This document shows, piece after piece, positions 1 to 6,118 of a DNA stretch of 10,499 nucleotides. A model generated the notes under the pieces. It was not told the DNA's origin and did no database searches. It saw nothing but the letters and a program-made list of their open reading frames with translations. Position 1 is the first letter of the stretch, and each line of letters opens with the position of its first letter. Both the position numbers and the translations under genes were made by a program. Source of the DNA: W1P20-047 sp051878795 (GTDB taxonomy: Bacteria; Actinomycetota; Coriobacteriia; Coriobacteriales; Eggerthellaceae); the NCBI GenBank assembly GCA_051878795.1, contig JBJEKU010000068.1, forward strand, positions 1-10,499, given 5' to 3'.

Positions 1-1
1 C

Positions 2-304
2 TTCCTGTTCTGCGAGGAGAATTCGCTCGTCGTGCGCGCGGCGGGCAGGTACGAGAGCTACCTGTGCACCCGCGAGCGCTATACCCACGAGTTCTCGACT
101 TCCATCCGCACCTCGCTGCCCAACTTCCGCAAGCGCACGGGCATCCTGAGCCGCGCCCGCAGGCGCGTGCTTTTCGCCCACTACAAGGTGGGAGGAGTTA
201 TGAGGGCGGCGACGCAGCTGTGCTACGGTATCTCGCTTATCGAGGCATGGCCCCTGGCCTGGGCATACAATATTTACTGTTTGATCAGGGAAAAGAAGCA
301 GTAG
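2..304 (+). CDS. Glycosyltransferase family 2 (probable rhamnosyltransferase type), C-terminal fragment
   Basis: This is the C-terminal 100 residues of a gene that starts upstream of the window; the frame is open from position 2 and ends at TAG 302-304. The opening FLFCEENSLVVRA followed by a Gly-Arg-Tyr turn and a Tyr-Thr-His segment resembles the end of the catalytic domain in GT-A family 2 transferases, where an acidic F-x-E-E/D element precedes a conserved Arg and a His a few residues on. After it come a basic stretch (RKRTGILSRARRR) and a weakly hydrophobic tail, consistent with a membrane-associated enzyme on the cytoplasmic face. The flippase begins 9 nt after the stop, so they are probably co-transcribed. 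Inferred role: adding a sugar to a lipid-linked surface-polysaccharide repeat unit. Donor and acceptor cannot be read from this fragment. An internal GTG at 32 is unlikely to be the start because coding sequence continues upstream of it. Confidence 0.6.
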   Translation, partial: FLFCEENSLVVRAAGRYESYLCTRERYTHEFSTSIRTSLPNFRKRTGILSRARRRVLFAHYKVGGVMRAATQLCYGISLIEAWPLAWAYNIYCLIREKKQ

Positions 305-313
305 GGAAGCGCC

Positions 314-1723
314 TTGAACGTCAAGAGGATCCTGGGCAACTTCTCCGTTGCCATCATCGCCCAGGGAATCGTGCTCATCGGCAGCGTGCTCACCTCGCTT
401 CTGGTGCCCAAGGTGATGGGCGTGACCCAGTTCGGCTATTGGCAGCTGTTCATCTTCTACGGCAACTATATCGGCTTCTTCCATCTGGGATTGAACGACG
501 GCGTCTACCTGTTCAACGGCGGGCTCTCGCGTAAGAAGGTGGACAAGCAGTCCCTCAATTCGCAGTTCGTCGTGGGCATGCTCTATCAGCTGCTCTTCTC
601 GGCGCTTATCATCGGCGCCGCGTTGGTGGCGGATTTCGGTCAGGACCGTATGTTCGTGCTGGTGATGACCGGCATCTACCTGCTGGTTACCAATGGGGCG
701 GCCTACATCGGCTACGTGCTGCAGGCGATGGACGAGACCAAGCGCTATTCGGTGTACTCCGCTATCAACGGGACCCTGTTCCTGGTCCCCTTGATCGCCA
801 TGCTGGCACTGCAGGTGGACCGCTTCCAGTACTACGTGATCTTCTACATCCTGGCGCATGCCGTGGCCTTCCTGGTGTGCCTGTGGTGGGTGCGCGATTT
901 CATCCCGTGCGGCCTGCTGCCCGTGAAGCAGGCCCTGAAGGATACCGGGCGGAGCATCCGGGCGGGCATCAAGCTGATGATCGCCAATGTGGCGAGCATG
1001 CTCATCCTGGGAATCTCGCGCTTCTTCGTGGACTCCCTGTGGAGCATCGAGGTCTTCGGCATGGTGTCCTTCGCGCTTTCCATGGTGTCGTTCTTCCTTC
1101 TGTTCGCTTCGCAGGCCTCCATGGTGCTGTTCCCCGCCCTTCGCAAGGCGGACGAAGGCGAGACGGTGCGCTTCTTCCAGGCGTCGCGCGACGCTTTGGA
1201 CCTGTTTCTGCCCGTGTGCTACCTGCTCTACTTCCCGGCGGTCCTGATCCTGGGCTGGTGGCTCCCCAAATACGAGCCCAGCTTCATCTACTTCGCGTAC
1301 CTGATGCCGGTGGTGGTGTTCAATGGGAAGATGAACATGGTGGGCAACACCTATCTGCTGGTGCTGCGCCGCGAGGGGCTGCTTCTGGGAATCAATGCGA
1401 TTGCGGTGGCTGTGAGCGGCATCGGTGCGGTAATCGGCGCATTCGCACTCCATTCCATCGAGTTCATGATCGCATCTGCGGTGATCGCCCTGATGTGGAG
1501 GTCGGTGCATGTCGAGCGCATGCTCGCGCGCGAATTCCAGGTCCCCGATTCGAAGCTGTTCGCAGGTTCGCTTGCGGTGACGGCGGGGTTCCTTGCGTCG
1601 ACCATGCTGCTTTCCCTGCCCGCGGCCTTTGCGGTGACCGCAGCGCTGTATGCGGCGTTTTTGGTCCTCGCCCGCAAGCAGGCGGCGGCGCTCCTTAGCT
1701 CGCTGAAAGCGGTCTTCTCCTAG
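314..1723 (+). CDS. Oligosaccharide/polysaccharide flippase, Wzx-like (MOP superfamily)
   Basis: This 469-aa protein is built almost wholly of hydrophobic helices, about 12-14 by eye, separated by short charged loops. That matches the size and topology of Wzx/RfbX flippases in the MOP (MATE-like) superfamily. The N-terminus (NFSVAIIAQGIVLIGSVLTS, then a PKVMGVTQFGYWQLF stretch) is the usual first two helices of this family, including the Gly-Phe-Gly-Tyr-Trp loop. The expected role is to move undecaprenyl-diphosphate-linked repeat units across the cytoplasmic membrane before polymerisation or attachment to the wall. The start is TTG at 314: it is the first start after an in-frame stop at 302-304, and AGGGAAG (303-309) lies just upstream. 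The gene follows a glycosyltransferase by 9 nt and precedes the rhamnose genes by about 105 nt, so it belongs to a polysaccharide locus. Its substrate specificity cannot be inferred. A teichoic acid or lipid II exporter of the same superfamily is a less likely alternative. Confidence 0.85.
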   Translation: MNVKRILGNFSVAIIAQGIVLIGSVLTSLLVPKVMGVTQFGYWQLFIFYGNYIGFFHLGLNDGVYLFNGGLSRKKVDKQSLNSQFVVGMLYQLLFSALIIGAALVADFGQDRMFVLVMTGIYLLVTNGAAYIGYVLQAMDETKRYSVYSAINGTLFLVPLIAMLALQVDRFQYYVIFYILAHAVAFLVCLWWVRDFIPCGLLPVKQALKDTGRSIRAGIKLMIANVASMLILGISRFFVDSLWSIEVFGMVSFALSMVSFFLLFASQASMVLFPALRKADEGETVRFFQASRDALDLFLPVCYLLYFPAVLILGWWLPKYEPSFIYFAYLMPVVVFNGKMNMVGNTYLLVLRREGLLLGINAIAVAVSGIGAVIGAFALHSIEFMIASAVIALMWRSVHVERMLAREFQVPDSKLFAGSLAVTAGFLASTMLLSLPAAFAVTAALYAAFLVLARKQAAALLSSLKAVFS

Positions 1724-1783
1724 CGCGATGCGGCTCTTGCGTGCTGTTTTGCGCTCGGGGTGCGATGCCGCGCGCGAATCGCG

Positions 1784-1789
1784 TATAGT
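1784..1789 (+). promoter_or_regulatory. Candidate -10 element upstream of rfbA
   Basis: TATAGT differs from the TATAAT consensus at one position and lies 39 nt before the GTG start of rfbA, which would leave a leader of about 30 nt. It sits in the only sizeable gap (1724-1828) of the polysaccharide block. No convincing -35 hexamer is present at 16-18 nt upstream (the sequence there is close to TGCGAT), so the call rests on the -10 alone. I see no terminator for the flippase in this gap, so read-through from upstream is also possible. Confidence 0.35.
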
Positions 1790-1816
1790 TAAGGTTTGCA
1801 TGTTCCTGTCTATCAC

Positions 1817-1822
1817 GAGGAG
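1817..1822 (+). promoter_or_regulatory. Ribosome binding site that fixes the rfbA start
   Basis: GAGGAG is followed by a 6-nt spacer and then GTG at 1829. This selects the GTG over the in-frame TTG at 1796, which would add 11 residues (HVPVYHEERN-type) unlike the family N-terminus. Confidence 0.8.
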
Positions 1823-1828
1823 CGAAAC

Positions 1829-2731
1829 GTGAAGGGAATCATCCTTGCCGGTGGATCCGGCACCCGTCTGTACCCGCTTACCACGGTGACTTCGAAGCAG
1901 CTGCTTCCCGTATACGATAAACCCATGGTCTTCTACCCGCTTTCCACGCTCATGCTCGCGGGCATCAAGGACATCCTGATCATCTCCACTCCTTCGGACC
2001 TGCCGCGTTTCGAGGCGCTTCTGGGCGACGGTTCCCAGTACGGCATCAAGCTGTCCTACGCCGAACAGCCCAGCCCCGACGGGCTGGCCCAGGCCTTCAT
2101 CATCGGCGAGGATTTCATCGACGGAGATTCCTGCGCCTTGGTGCTTGGCGACAACATCTTCTACGGCAACGGGCTTTCCAAGCATCTGCGTACCGCGGTG
2201 GCCAATGCCGAGCAGAACGGCGGTGCCACGGTGTTCGGCTACTACGTCCATGACCCCGAGCGCTTCGGCGTGGTGGAATTCGACGCGGATGGCCATGCCG
2301 TCTCCATCGAGGAGAAGCCCGAGCATCCCAAGAGCAACTATGCGGTTACCGGCCTGTACTTCTACGACAGCAGGGTGTGCGAGTTCGCCAAACAGGTGAA
2401 GCCGTCTGCGCGCGGAGAATTGGAGATCACCACCCTGAACGAGATGTACCTGCATGACGGTTCCCTCAATGTGGTCACGCTGGGACGGGGCTATGCCTGG
2501 TTGGACACTGGCACCATGGATTCGCTGTTCGAGGCGTCCAATTTCGTGCGCACTATCGAGCGTTCCCAGGGAATCATGGTCTCGGTTCTGGAGGACATCG
2601 CCTACCGCAACGGCTGGATCGATTACGAGACCCTGTGCGCTGCGGCGAAGGCGTACGGCAAGAGCCCCTATGGGCAGCATCTGCAGAAGATCGCAGATAA
2701 CCGCATCATCTACCGTAAGGACAGCGAATAG
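1829..2731 (+). CDS. rfbA: Glucose-1-phosphate thymidylyltransferase (RmlA)
   Basis: RmlA joins dTTP and glucose-1-phosphate to give dTDP-glucose and pyrophosphate, the first and usually feedback-controlled step of dTDP-L-rhamnose synthesis in the cytoplasm. The 300-aa product starts MKGIILAGGSGTRLYPLT, the nucleotide-binding signature of sugar nucleotidyltransferases (G-G-x-G-x-R at about residues 8-13). It continues with the SKQLLPVYDKPMVFYPLS substrate loop, a long stretch through QPSPDGLAQAF, and the metal-binding LGDNIFYG. Near the C-terminus it has ARGELEITTLNEMYL and a GRGYAWLDTGT motif, both typical of RmlA. Length matches the family (about 290-300 aa). GTG 1829 is chosen as the start because of the GAGGAG site and because the family begins with this M-K-G-I-I-L-A-G-G. 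The stop TAG (2729-2731) overlaps the GTG of rfbD by one base, which suggests translational coupling. Identification is firm from motifs and neighbours. Confidence 0.96.
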   Translation: MKGIILAGGSGTRLYPLTTVTSKQLLPVYDKPMVFYPLSTLMLAGIKDILIISTPSDLPRFEALLGDGSQYGIKLSYAEQPSPDGLAQAFIIGEDFIDGDSCALVLGDNIFYGNGLSKHLRTAVANAEQNGGATVFGYYVHDPERFGVVEFDADGHAVSIEEKPEHPKSNYAVTGLYFYDSRVCEFAKQVKPSARGELEITTLNEMYLHDGSLNVVTLGRGYAWLDTGTMDSLFEASNFVRTIERSQGIMVSVLEDIAYRNGWIDYETLCAAAKAYGKSPYGQHLQKIADNRIIYRKDSE

Positions 2732-3633
2732 TGAAGATCCTGATCACTGGGGCGAAGGGTCAGCTGGGATGCGAGCTTGTGCGCATCCTGGCGAGCGGCG
2801 AGGCGGAAATCGGCCCAATTCCCGGAACATACCGTGATGCATCGGTCGTATGCACCGACGTGGAAGAGCTCGACATCACCGATGGCGAGGCGGTTATGCG
2901 CTTCGTTTCCGAAGGCGGCTTCGACCTGCTGATAAACTGCGCCGCCATGACCAATGTCGATGGATGCGAGACCGCCCGCGAGGCGGCGTTCGCGGTGAAT
3001 GCCGTGGGGCCCGGGAACCTCGCCCGTGCCGCAGCCGCGGCGGGTGCCAAGATGGTGCAGGTTTCCACTGACTACGTGTTTTCCGGTACCGAGGAGCGCC
3101 CCAGGGTGGAAACCGACCCCACCGGCCCTGTTTCTGCGTACGGCGAATCGAAGCTCGCGGGCGAGCAGGCGGTCCTGGGCGAGTGCGCACGCTCCTTCGT
3201 GGTACGCACGGCATGGCTATACGGTTACGTGGGAAGGAATTTCGTGAAGACCATGATGCGCCTGGGGTCTTCGCGCGAGAGCGTGACGGTGGTATGCGAC
3301 CAGTTGGGTAATCCCACGAGCGCGAACGATTTGGCATACGAGATCCTGTGCATCGCGGCTGGCGACGACTACGGTATCTACCACTGCACCAACGAGGGAA
3401 CCTGTTCCTGGGCGGACTTCGCTCAGGCCATCATGGAGCACGCGGGGCTTGCGTGCCGTGTGGAGCGCTGCACGAGCGAGGAATACAAGCGCATGAACCC
3501 CGCAAGCGCTTCCCGTCCAGCGTATTCCAGCTTGGAGAACGCGCACCTTGCCGCGACTTCGGGCAACCGCATGCGCCCTTGGCGCGAGGCGCTGGCAAGC
3601 TACTTTCAGAATATCGGCGAATTGGGGGATTAG
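2731..3633 (+). CDS. rfbD: dTDP-4-dehydrorhamnose reductase (RmlD)
   Basis: RmlD reduces dTDP-4-keto-L-rhamnose with NAD(P)H to dTDP-L-rhamnose, the last step of the pathway. The 300-aa protein is an extended short-chain dehydrogenase. The N-terminal ILITGAKGQLG carries the G-x-x-G-x-x-G nucleotide site (about residues 7-13). STDYVFSG (Ser/Thr at 112-113) and YGESKLAGE (Tyr137 and Lys141 of the YxxxK pair) supply the catalytic residues. A RTAWLYG segment and an NPTSANDLA segment follow, as in RmlD, and the end (RPAYSSLEN, then MRPWREALASYF) matches the substrate-binding C-terminus. The GTG start shares one base with the rfbA stop. rfbB starts 1 nt after its stop. Placing rmlD second, before rmlB and rmlC, departs from the common A-C-B-D and B-D-A-C orders but is functionally neutral. 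It could only be confused with another SDR sugar reductase, which the context argues against. Confidence 0.95.
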   Translation: MKILITGAKGQLGCELVRILASGEAEIGPIPGTYRDASVVCTDVEELDITDGEAVMRFVSEGGFDLLINCAAMTNVDGCETAREAAFAVNAVGPGNLARAAAAAGAKMVQVSTDYVFSGTEERPRVETDPTGPVSAYGESKLAGEQAVLGECARSFVVRTAWLYGYVGRNFVKTMMRLGSSRESVTVVCDQLGNPTSANDLAYEILCIAAGDDYGIYHCTNEGTCSWADFAQAIMEHAGLACRVERCTSEEYKRMNPASASRPAYSSLENAHLAATSGNRMRPWREALASYFQNIGELGD

Positions 3634-3634
3634 C

Positions 3635-4714
3635 ATGGCGAAAACCTACCTGGTGACCGGCGGTGCCGGCTTCATCGGCTCGAACTTCATCCTGTATATG
3701 CTCGCTAAGCACGACGATATCCGCATCGTCAATGTGGACAAGCTCACCTATGCCGGCAACCTGGAGAATCTGAAGGACGTGCAGGACGACCCCCGCTACG
3801 TTTTCTGCCAGGCGGACATCTGCGACAAGGCGGCTATGGAGGCGCTGTTCGGGCAGCATCGCCCCGATTACGTGGTCAACTTCGCAGCGGAAAGCCATGT
3901 GGACCGCTCCATCGAAACCCCCGAGGTGTTCGCCCAAACCAACGTGATGGGGACGGTGACCCTGCTCAATGTGGCGAAGGCGGCATGGGAGGCCTGCGAT
4001 GGCGGGTTTGCGGGCAAGAAGTTCCTGCAGGTTTCCACCGACGAGGTATACGGCAGCCTGAGCCTGGAGCGCTTGGACGAATTCTTCCGTGAAGACACCC
4101 CCGTCAACCCCCGCAGCCCCTATTCGGCAAGCAAGGCGTCTGCCGACCTGTTCGTGCTCGCCTATGGCGATACCTATGGGCTGCCGGTGAATATCACGCG
4201 CTGCTCCAACAACTACGGACCCTACCAGTTCCCCGAGAAGCTGATCCCGCTCATGATCAACAACGCCCTGGCGCATCGCGACCTGCCGGTGTACGGCGAC
4301 GGCCTGAATGTTCGAGACTGGCTGTATGTGGAAGACCACTGCAAGGCCATCGATATGGTGATCGAGGGCGGCGTGCTGGGCGAGGTGTACAACGTGGGCG
4401 GCCACAACGAGCGCACCAACCTGACCATTGTGAAGACCATCATCGCCGAGACCGCCAAGGCGGTGGACGACCCCGCCATCACCGAGGATTTGATCAAGCA
4501 TGTCACCGACAGGAAGGGCCATGACCGTAGGTACGGCATCGACCCCGAAAAGATCAGGCGCGATCTGGGTTGGGAGCCCGAAACCGCCTTCGAAGACGGC
4601 ATCGTGAAGACCATCCGGTGGTATCTGGACCATAAGGACTGGATGGAGGGTGTGACTAGCGGCGCGTATCGCGATTATTACCGGAAGATGTACGATGGCA
4701 GGGGGGAGCTGTAA
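3635..4714 (+). CDS. rfbB: dTDP-glucose 4,6-dehydratase (RmlB)
   Basis: RmlB oxidises, dehydrates and re-reduces dTDP-glucose to dTDP-4-keto-6-deoxyglucose using tightly bound NAD+, the second step of the pathway. The 359-aa extended SDR protein opens with YLVTGGAGFIGSNF (G-x-x-G-x-x-G at residues 9-15). STDEVYG gives the Thr135-Asp136-Glu137 set used for dehydration, and YSASKASAD gives Tyr163 and Lys167. The family-specific NNYGPYQFPEKLIPLMI and VRDWLYVEDHC segments are intact, as are RKGHDRRYGIDPEKI and LGWEPE near the C-terminus. ATG 3635 is chosen over an upstream in-frame TTG (3548) because that would overlap rfbD by 29 codons, the GGGGGA site (3624-3629) is 5 nt from the ATG, and the family starts here. 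Its TAA overlaps the ATG of rfbC (TAATG). The alternatives (UDP- or GDP-sugar dehydratases) are excluded by the combination of motifs and neighbours. Confidence 0.96.
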   Translation: MAKTYLVTGGAGFIGSNFILYMLAKHDDIRIVNVDKLTYAGNLENLKDVQDDPRYVFCQADICDKAAMEALFGQHRPDYVVNFAAESHVDRSIETPEVFAQTNVMGTVTLLNVAKAAWEACDGGFAGKKFLQVSTDEVYGSLSLERLDEFFREDTPVNPRSPYSASKASADLFVLAYGDTYGLPVNITRCSNNYGPYQFPEKLIPLMINNALAHRDLPVYGDGLNVRDWLYVEDHCKAIDMVIEGGVLGEVYNVGGHNERTNLTIVKTIIAETAKAVDDPAITEDLIKHVTDRKGHDRRYGIDPEKIRRDLGWEPETAFEDGIVKTIRWYLDHKDWMEGVTSGAYRDYYRKMYDGRGEL

Positions 4715-5298
4715 TGGCAGCGGGCGATACCATGCAGTCCGGCAACTTCATCTTCACCGAAACGTCCATTCCCGGTGTGATCGTGGTGGATGCGAAGTCC
4801 TATGGCGACAGCCGCGGTTACTTCATGGAAACCTACAAGGAACCCGATTTCGTTGCGGGCGGCATCGACTGCAGGTTCGTGCAGGATAACCAGTCCTCGA
4901 GCGTGAAGGGCGTGCTACGTGGCCTTCATTTCCAAATCGAGCACCCGCAGAGCAAGCTGGTGCGTGTAGTGCGCGGCGAGGTCTTCGACGTGGCGGTGGA
5001 CCTGCGGCCCGAAAGCCCCACGTATGGAAAGTGGGAGGGGGTTGTCCTGTCTGCCGAAAACCGCAGGCAGTTCTTCATCCCGCGCGGTTTCGCGCATGGC
5101 TTTTTGGTGCTCTCGGACGAGGCCGAGTTCTGCTACAAGTGCGATGATGTGTACCATCCGGGTGACGAGGACGGCTTGATGTGGAACGATCCCGCCATCG
5201 GCATCGAATGGCCGGCTCTGCAGGGCGACGCGGAATTCGACCCTGCGAAGCTTATCTTGAGCGAGAAGGATACCAAGCATCCCGCCTTCAAGGCGTAG
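4714..5298 (+). CDS. rfbC: dTDP-4-dehydrorhamnose 3,5-epimerase (RmlC)
   Basis: RmlC epimerises C3 and C5 of dTDP-4-keto-6-deoxyglucose to dTDP-4-keto-L-rhamnose. The 194-aa cupin protein has the expected order of motifs: DSRGYFMETY (residues 32-41), QDNQSSSVKGVLRGLHF (57-73) with the catalytic His72, KLVRVVRGEVFDVAVDLR (81-98), FIPRGFAHGFLVLSD (121-135), and Tyr141, the likely acid, in a Tyr-Lys-Cys-Asp context. Length is normal for RmlC (about 180-195 aa). The ATG shares one base with the rfbB stop and is preceded by GGGGGGAG (4701-4708), so the four rml genes form a translationally linked set. It is followed by a strong hairpin that should end the transcript. All residues I would check for activity are present. 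Confidence 0.96.
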   Translation: MAAGDTMQSGNFIFTETSIPGVIVVDAKSYGDSRGYFMETYKEPDFVAGGIDCRFVQDNQSSSVKGVLRGLHFQIEHPQSKLVRVVRGEVFDVAVDLRPESPTYGKWEGVVLSAENRRQFFIPRGFAHGFLVLSDEAEFCYKCDDVYHPGDEDGLMWNDPAIGIEWPALQGDAEFDPAKLILSEKDTKHPAFKA

Positions 5299-5341
5299 CG
5301 GCGTATTGTCGCGCAAGGGGCGAAAGCCCTGTTGGCAATGA

Positions 5342-5396
5342 GAAAACCCGAAGGCACCCCGATGCGGGTGCCTTCGGTGTAACGGGGTGGGTTTTC
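5342..5396 (+). terminator. Strong terminator hairpin closing the rhamnose operon
   Basis: The 12-bp perfect stem CCGAAGGCACCC / GGGTGCCTTCGG (5348-5359 with 5366-5377, 6-nt loop) begins 50 nt after the rfbC stop. On the + strand the T-run comes only 14 nt later (5392-5395), where GGGTTTTC can also pair with GAAAACCC (5342-5349), giving an alternative outer stem. Read on the - strand, the hairpin is followed at once by GTTTTCT, a better U-tract than on the + strand. It may therefore work in both directions, though no convergent gene is visible. Confidence 0.8.
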
Positions 5397-5419
5397 CGAG
5401 AGCCCCAAAGACGAAGGGT

Positions 5420-5447
5420 CGCCCGCCCGGAGAGGTGGCGGCGGGCG
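5420..5447 (+). other. GC-rich hairpin in the leader of the GNAT gene
   Basis: CGCCCGCC (5420-5427) pairs perfectly with GGCGGGCG (5440-5447), leaving a 12-nt loop that contains GGAGAGG. It lies about 35 nt before the acetyltransferase start. It lacks an immediate T-run, so it is not a standard terminator. It could be a leader structure or simply GC-rich chance pairing. Confidence 0.3.
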
Positions 5448-5469
5448 TTGGAATGGGACGTTTTCCCGT

Positions 5470-5475
5470 AAGGAG
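5470..5475 (+). promoter_or_regulatory. Ribosome binding site favouring TTG 5483 as the GNAT start
   Basis: AAGGAG is separated by 7 nt from TTG 5483, an ideal distance, and by 13 nt from the in-frame ATG 5489. The GTG at 5478 is out of frame. The TTG start is preferred; the two choices differ by only two residues. Confidence 0.65.
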
Positions 5476-5482
5476 CAGTGAC

Positions 5483-6013
5483 TTGGGTATGCGGTTGGAA
5501 TCTATCGGCGTTGGGGATTTCGACGAGGTATTCCAGATCATGGAGGCAAGCTTCCCCGAAGACGAGTTGCGCCCGCGCGAAGAGCAGCGGGCTTTGATGG
5601 ACGAGGATTTCTACACCATCTTCGTGGAGCGGAGCGAAGCGGGCGCGATTGCGGGTTTTCTTGCCGTATGGCGCTTCGATGATTTCCTGTACGTGGATCA
5701 CTTTGCCGTGAACCCCCGGTTGAGGGGTGGTGGAATCGGTTCGAGGATGATCGGTGCCTTGAAGGAGCTGTCGGACGACCCGATCTGCCTGGAGGTGGAG
5801 CTTCCTGAAACCCGTGACGCGCAGCGGCGTATCGCATTCTATGAGCGTAACGGCTTCTCTCTGTGCGAAGGGGATTACACGCAGCCGCCGATCTCTGCGG
5901 GCAGGCGGGCGTTGCCTATGAGGCTGATGACTTCGGTTCCCGTGGATAACGCCCGCTTCGAGCAGATTGTGAGCGTGCTCTATTCGAAGGTGTACGGTAT
6001 TTCCGGCTTGTAA
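5483..6013 (+). CDS. GNAT-family N-acetyltransferase of unknown substrate
   Basis: This 176-aa protein has the GNAT fold signature: YVDHFAVNP (beta-4), then RLRGGGIGSRM (residues 79-89), the Q/R-x-x-G-x-G/A pyrophosphate-binding loop for acetyl-CoA, then a helix, an ICLEVELPE strand and AFYERNGF, the usual C-terminal motif (Tyr-Glu-x-x-Gly-Phe). It should transfer an acetyl group from acetyl-CoA to an amine, most likely in the cytoplasm because there is no signal peptide or membrane segment. The substrate cannot be told from sequence. The end (after about residue 135) is less typical and may shape the acceptor site. It stands between the rml terminator and the hydrolase pair, with no close partner gene, so its link to polysaccharide or peptidoglycan is only positional. 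Upstream in-frame codons back to GTG 5387 would give a 32-residue extension with no GNAT character and would overlap the terminator, so they are rejected. Confidence 0.85.
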   Translation: MGMRLESIGVGDFDEVFQIMEASFPEDELRPREEQRALMDEDFYTIFVERSEAGAIAGFLAVWRFDDFLYVDHFAVNPRLRGGGIGSRMIGALKELSDDPICLEVELPETRDAQRRIAFYERNGFSLCEGDYTQPPISAGRRALPMRLMTSVPVDNARFEQIVSVLYSKVYGISGL

Positions 6014-6036
6014 GATTCCTGCAAGGCAACGATGTG

Positions 6037-6067
6037 TTGGAAATCTGTAAGCTCGCTTCGCTAGTAT
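6037..6067 (+). promoter_or_regulatory. Weak candidate promoter for the hydrolase pair
   Basis: TTGGAA (6037-6042) and TAGTAT (6062-6067) are separated by 19 nt. Each matches four of six consensus bases, and the spacing is 1-2 nt long. It lies in the 105-nt gap before the first hydrolase, where a promoter would be expected. No terminator is visible after the GNAT gene, so read-through from it is possible. Confidence 0.3.
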
Positions 6068-6101
6068 TCGAACGAAAGTCACATGATTCGATGTGTTCGA
6101 A
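6067..6101 (+). other. Nested inverted repeat just upstream of the glucosaminidase gene
   Basis: TTCGAA (6067-6072) pairs with TTCGAA (6096-6101), and inside it CACAT (6080-6084) pairs with ATGTG (6091-6095) around a 6-nt loop, with a 7-nt one-sided bulge. The element overlaps the candidate -10 and ends 6 nt before the ribosome binding site (6108-6113), so it could be an operator or a leader hairpin affecting translation. It is short, and no regulator binding site is recognised. Confidence 0.3.
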
Positions 6102-6118
6102 GAGGCGAAGGAGATCAG

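Noticed and set aside
877..1698. 273-codon + strand frame inside the flippase
   Set aside because: It is an alternative frame rich in Arg, Gly and Pro with no membrane segments. The flippase frame is clearly the coding one.
1724..1783. Terminator after the flippase
   Set aside because: The GCGC-rich stretches pair only partly and no T-run follows, so I cannot support it.
3431..4633. 400-codon open frame on the - strand
   Set aside because: It lies opposite rfbD and rfbB, which are certain from their motifs. GC-rich codons create long antisense frames, and this one resembles no domain I know.
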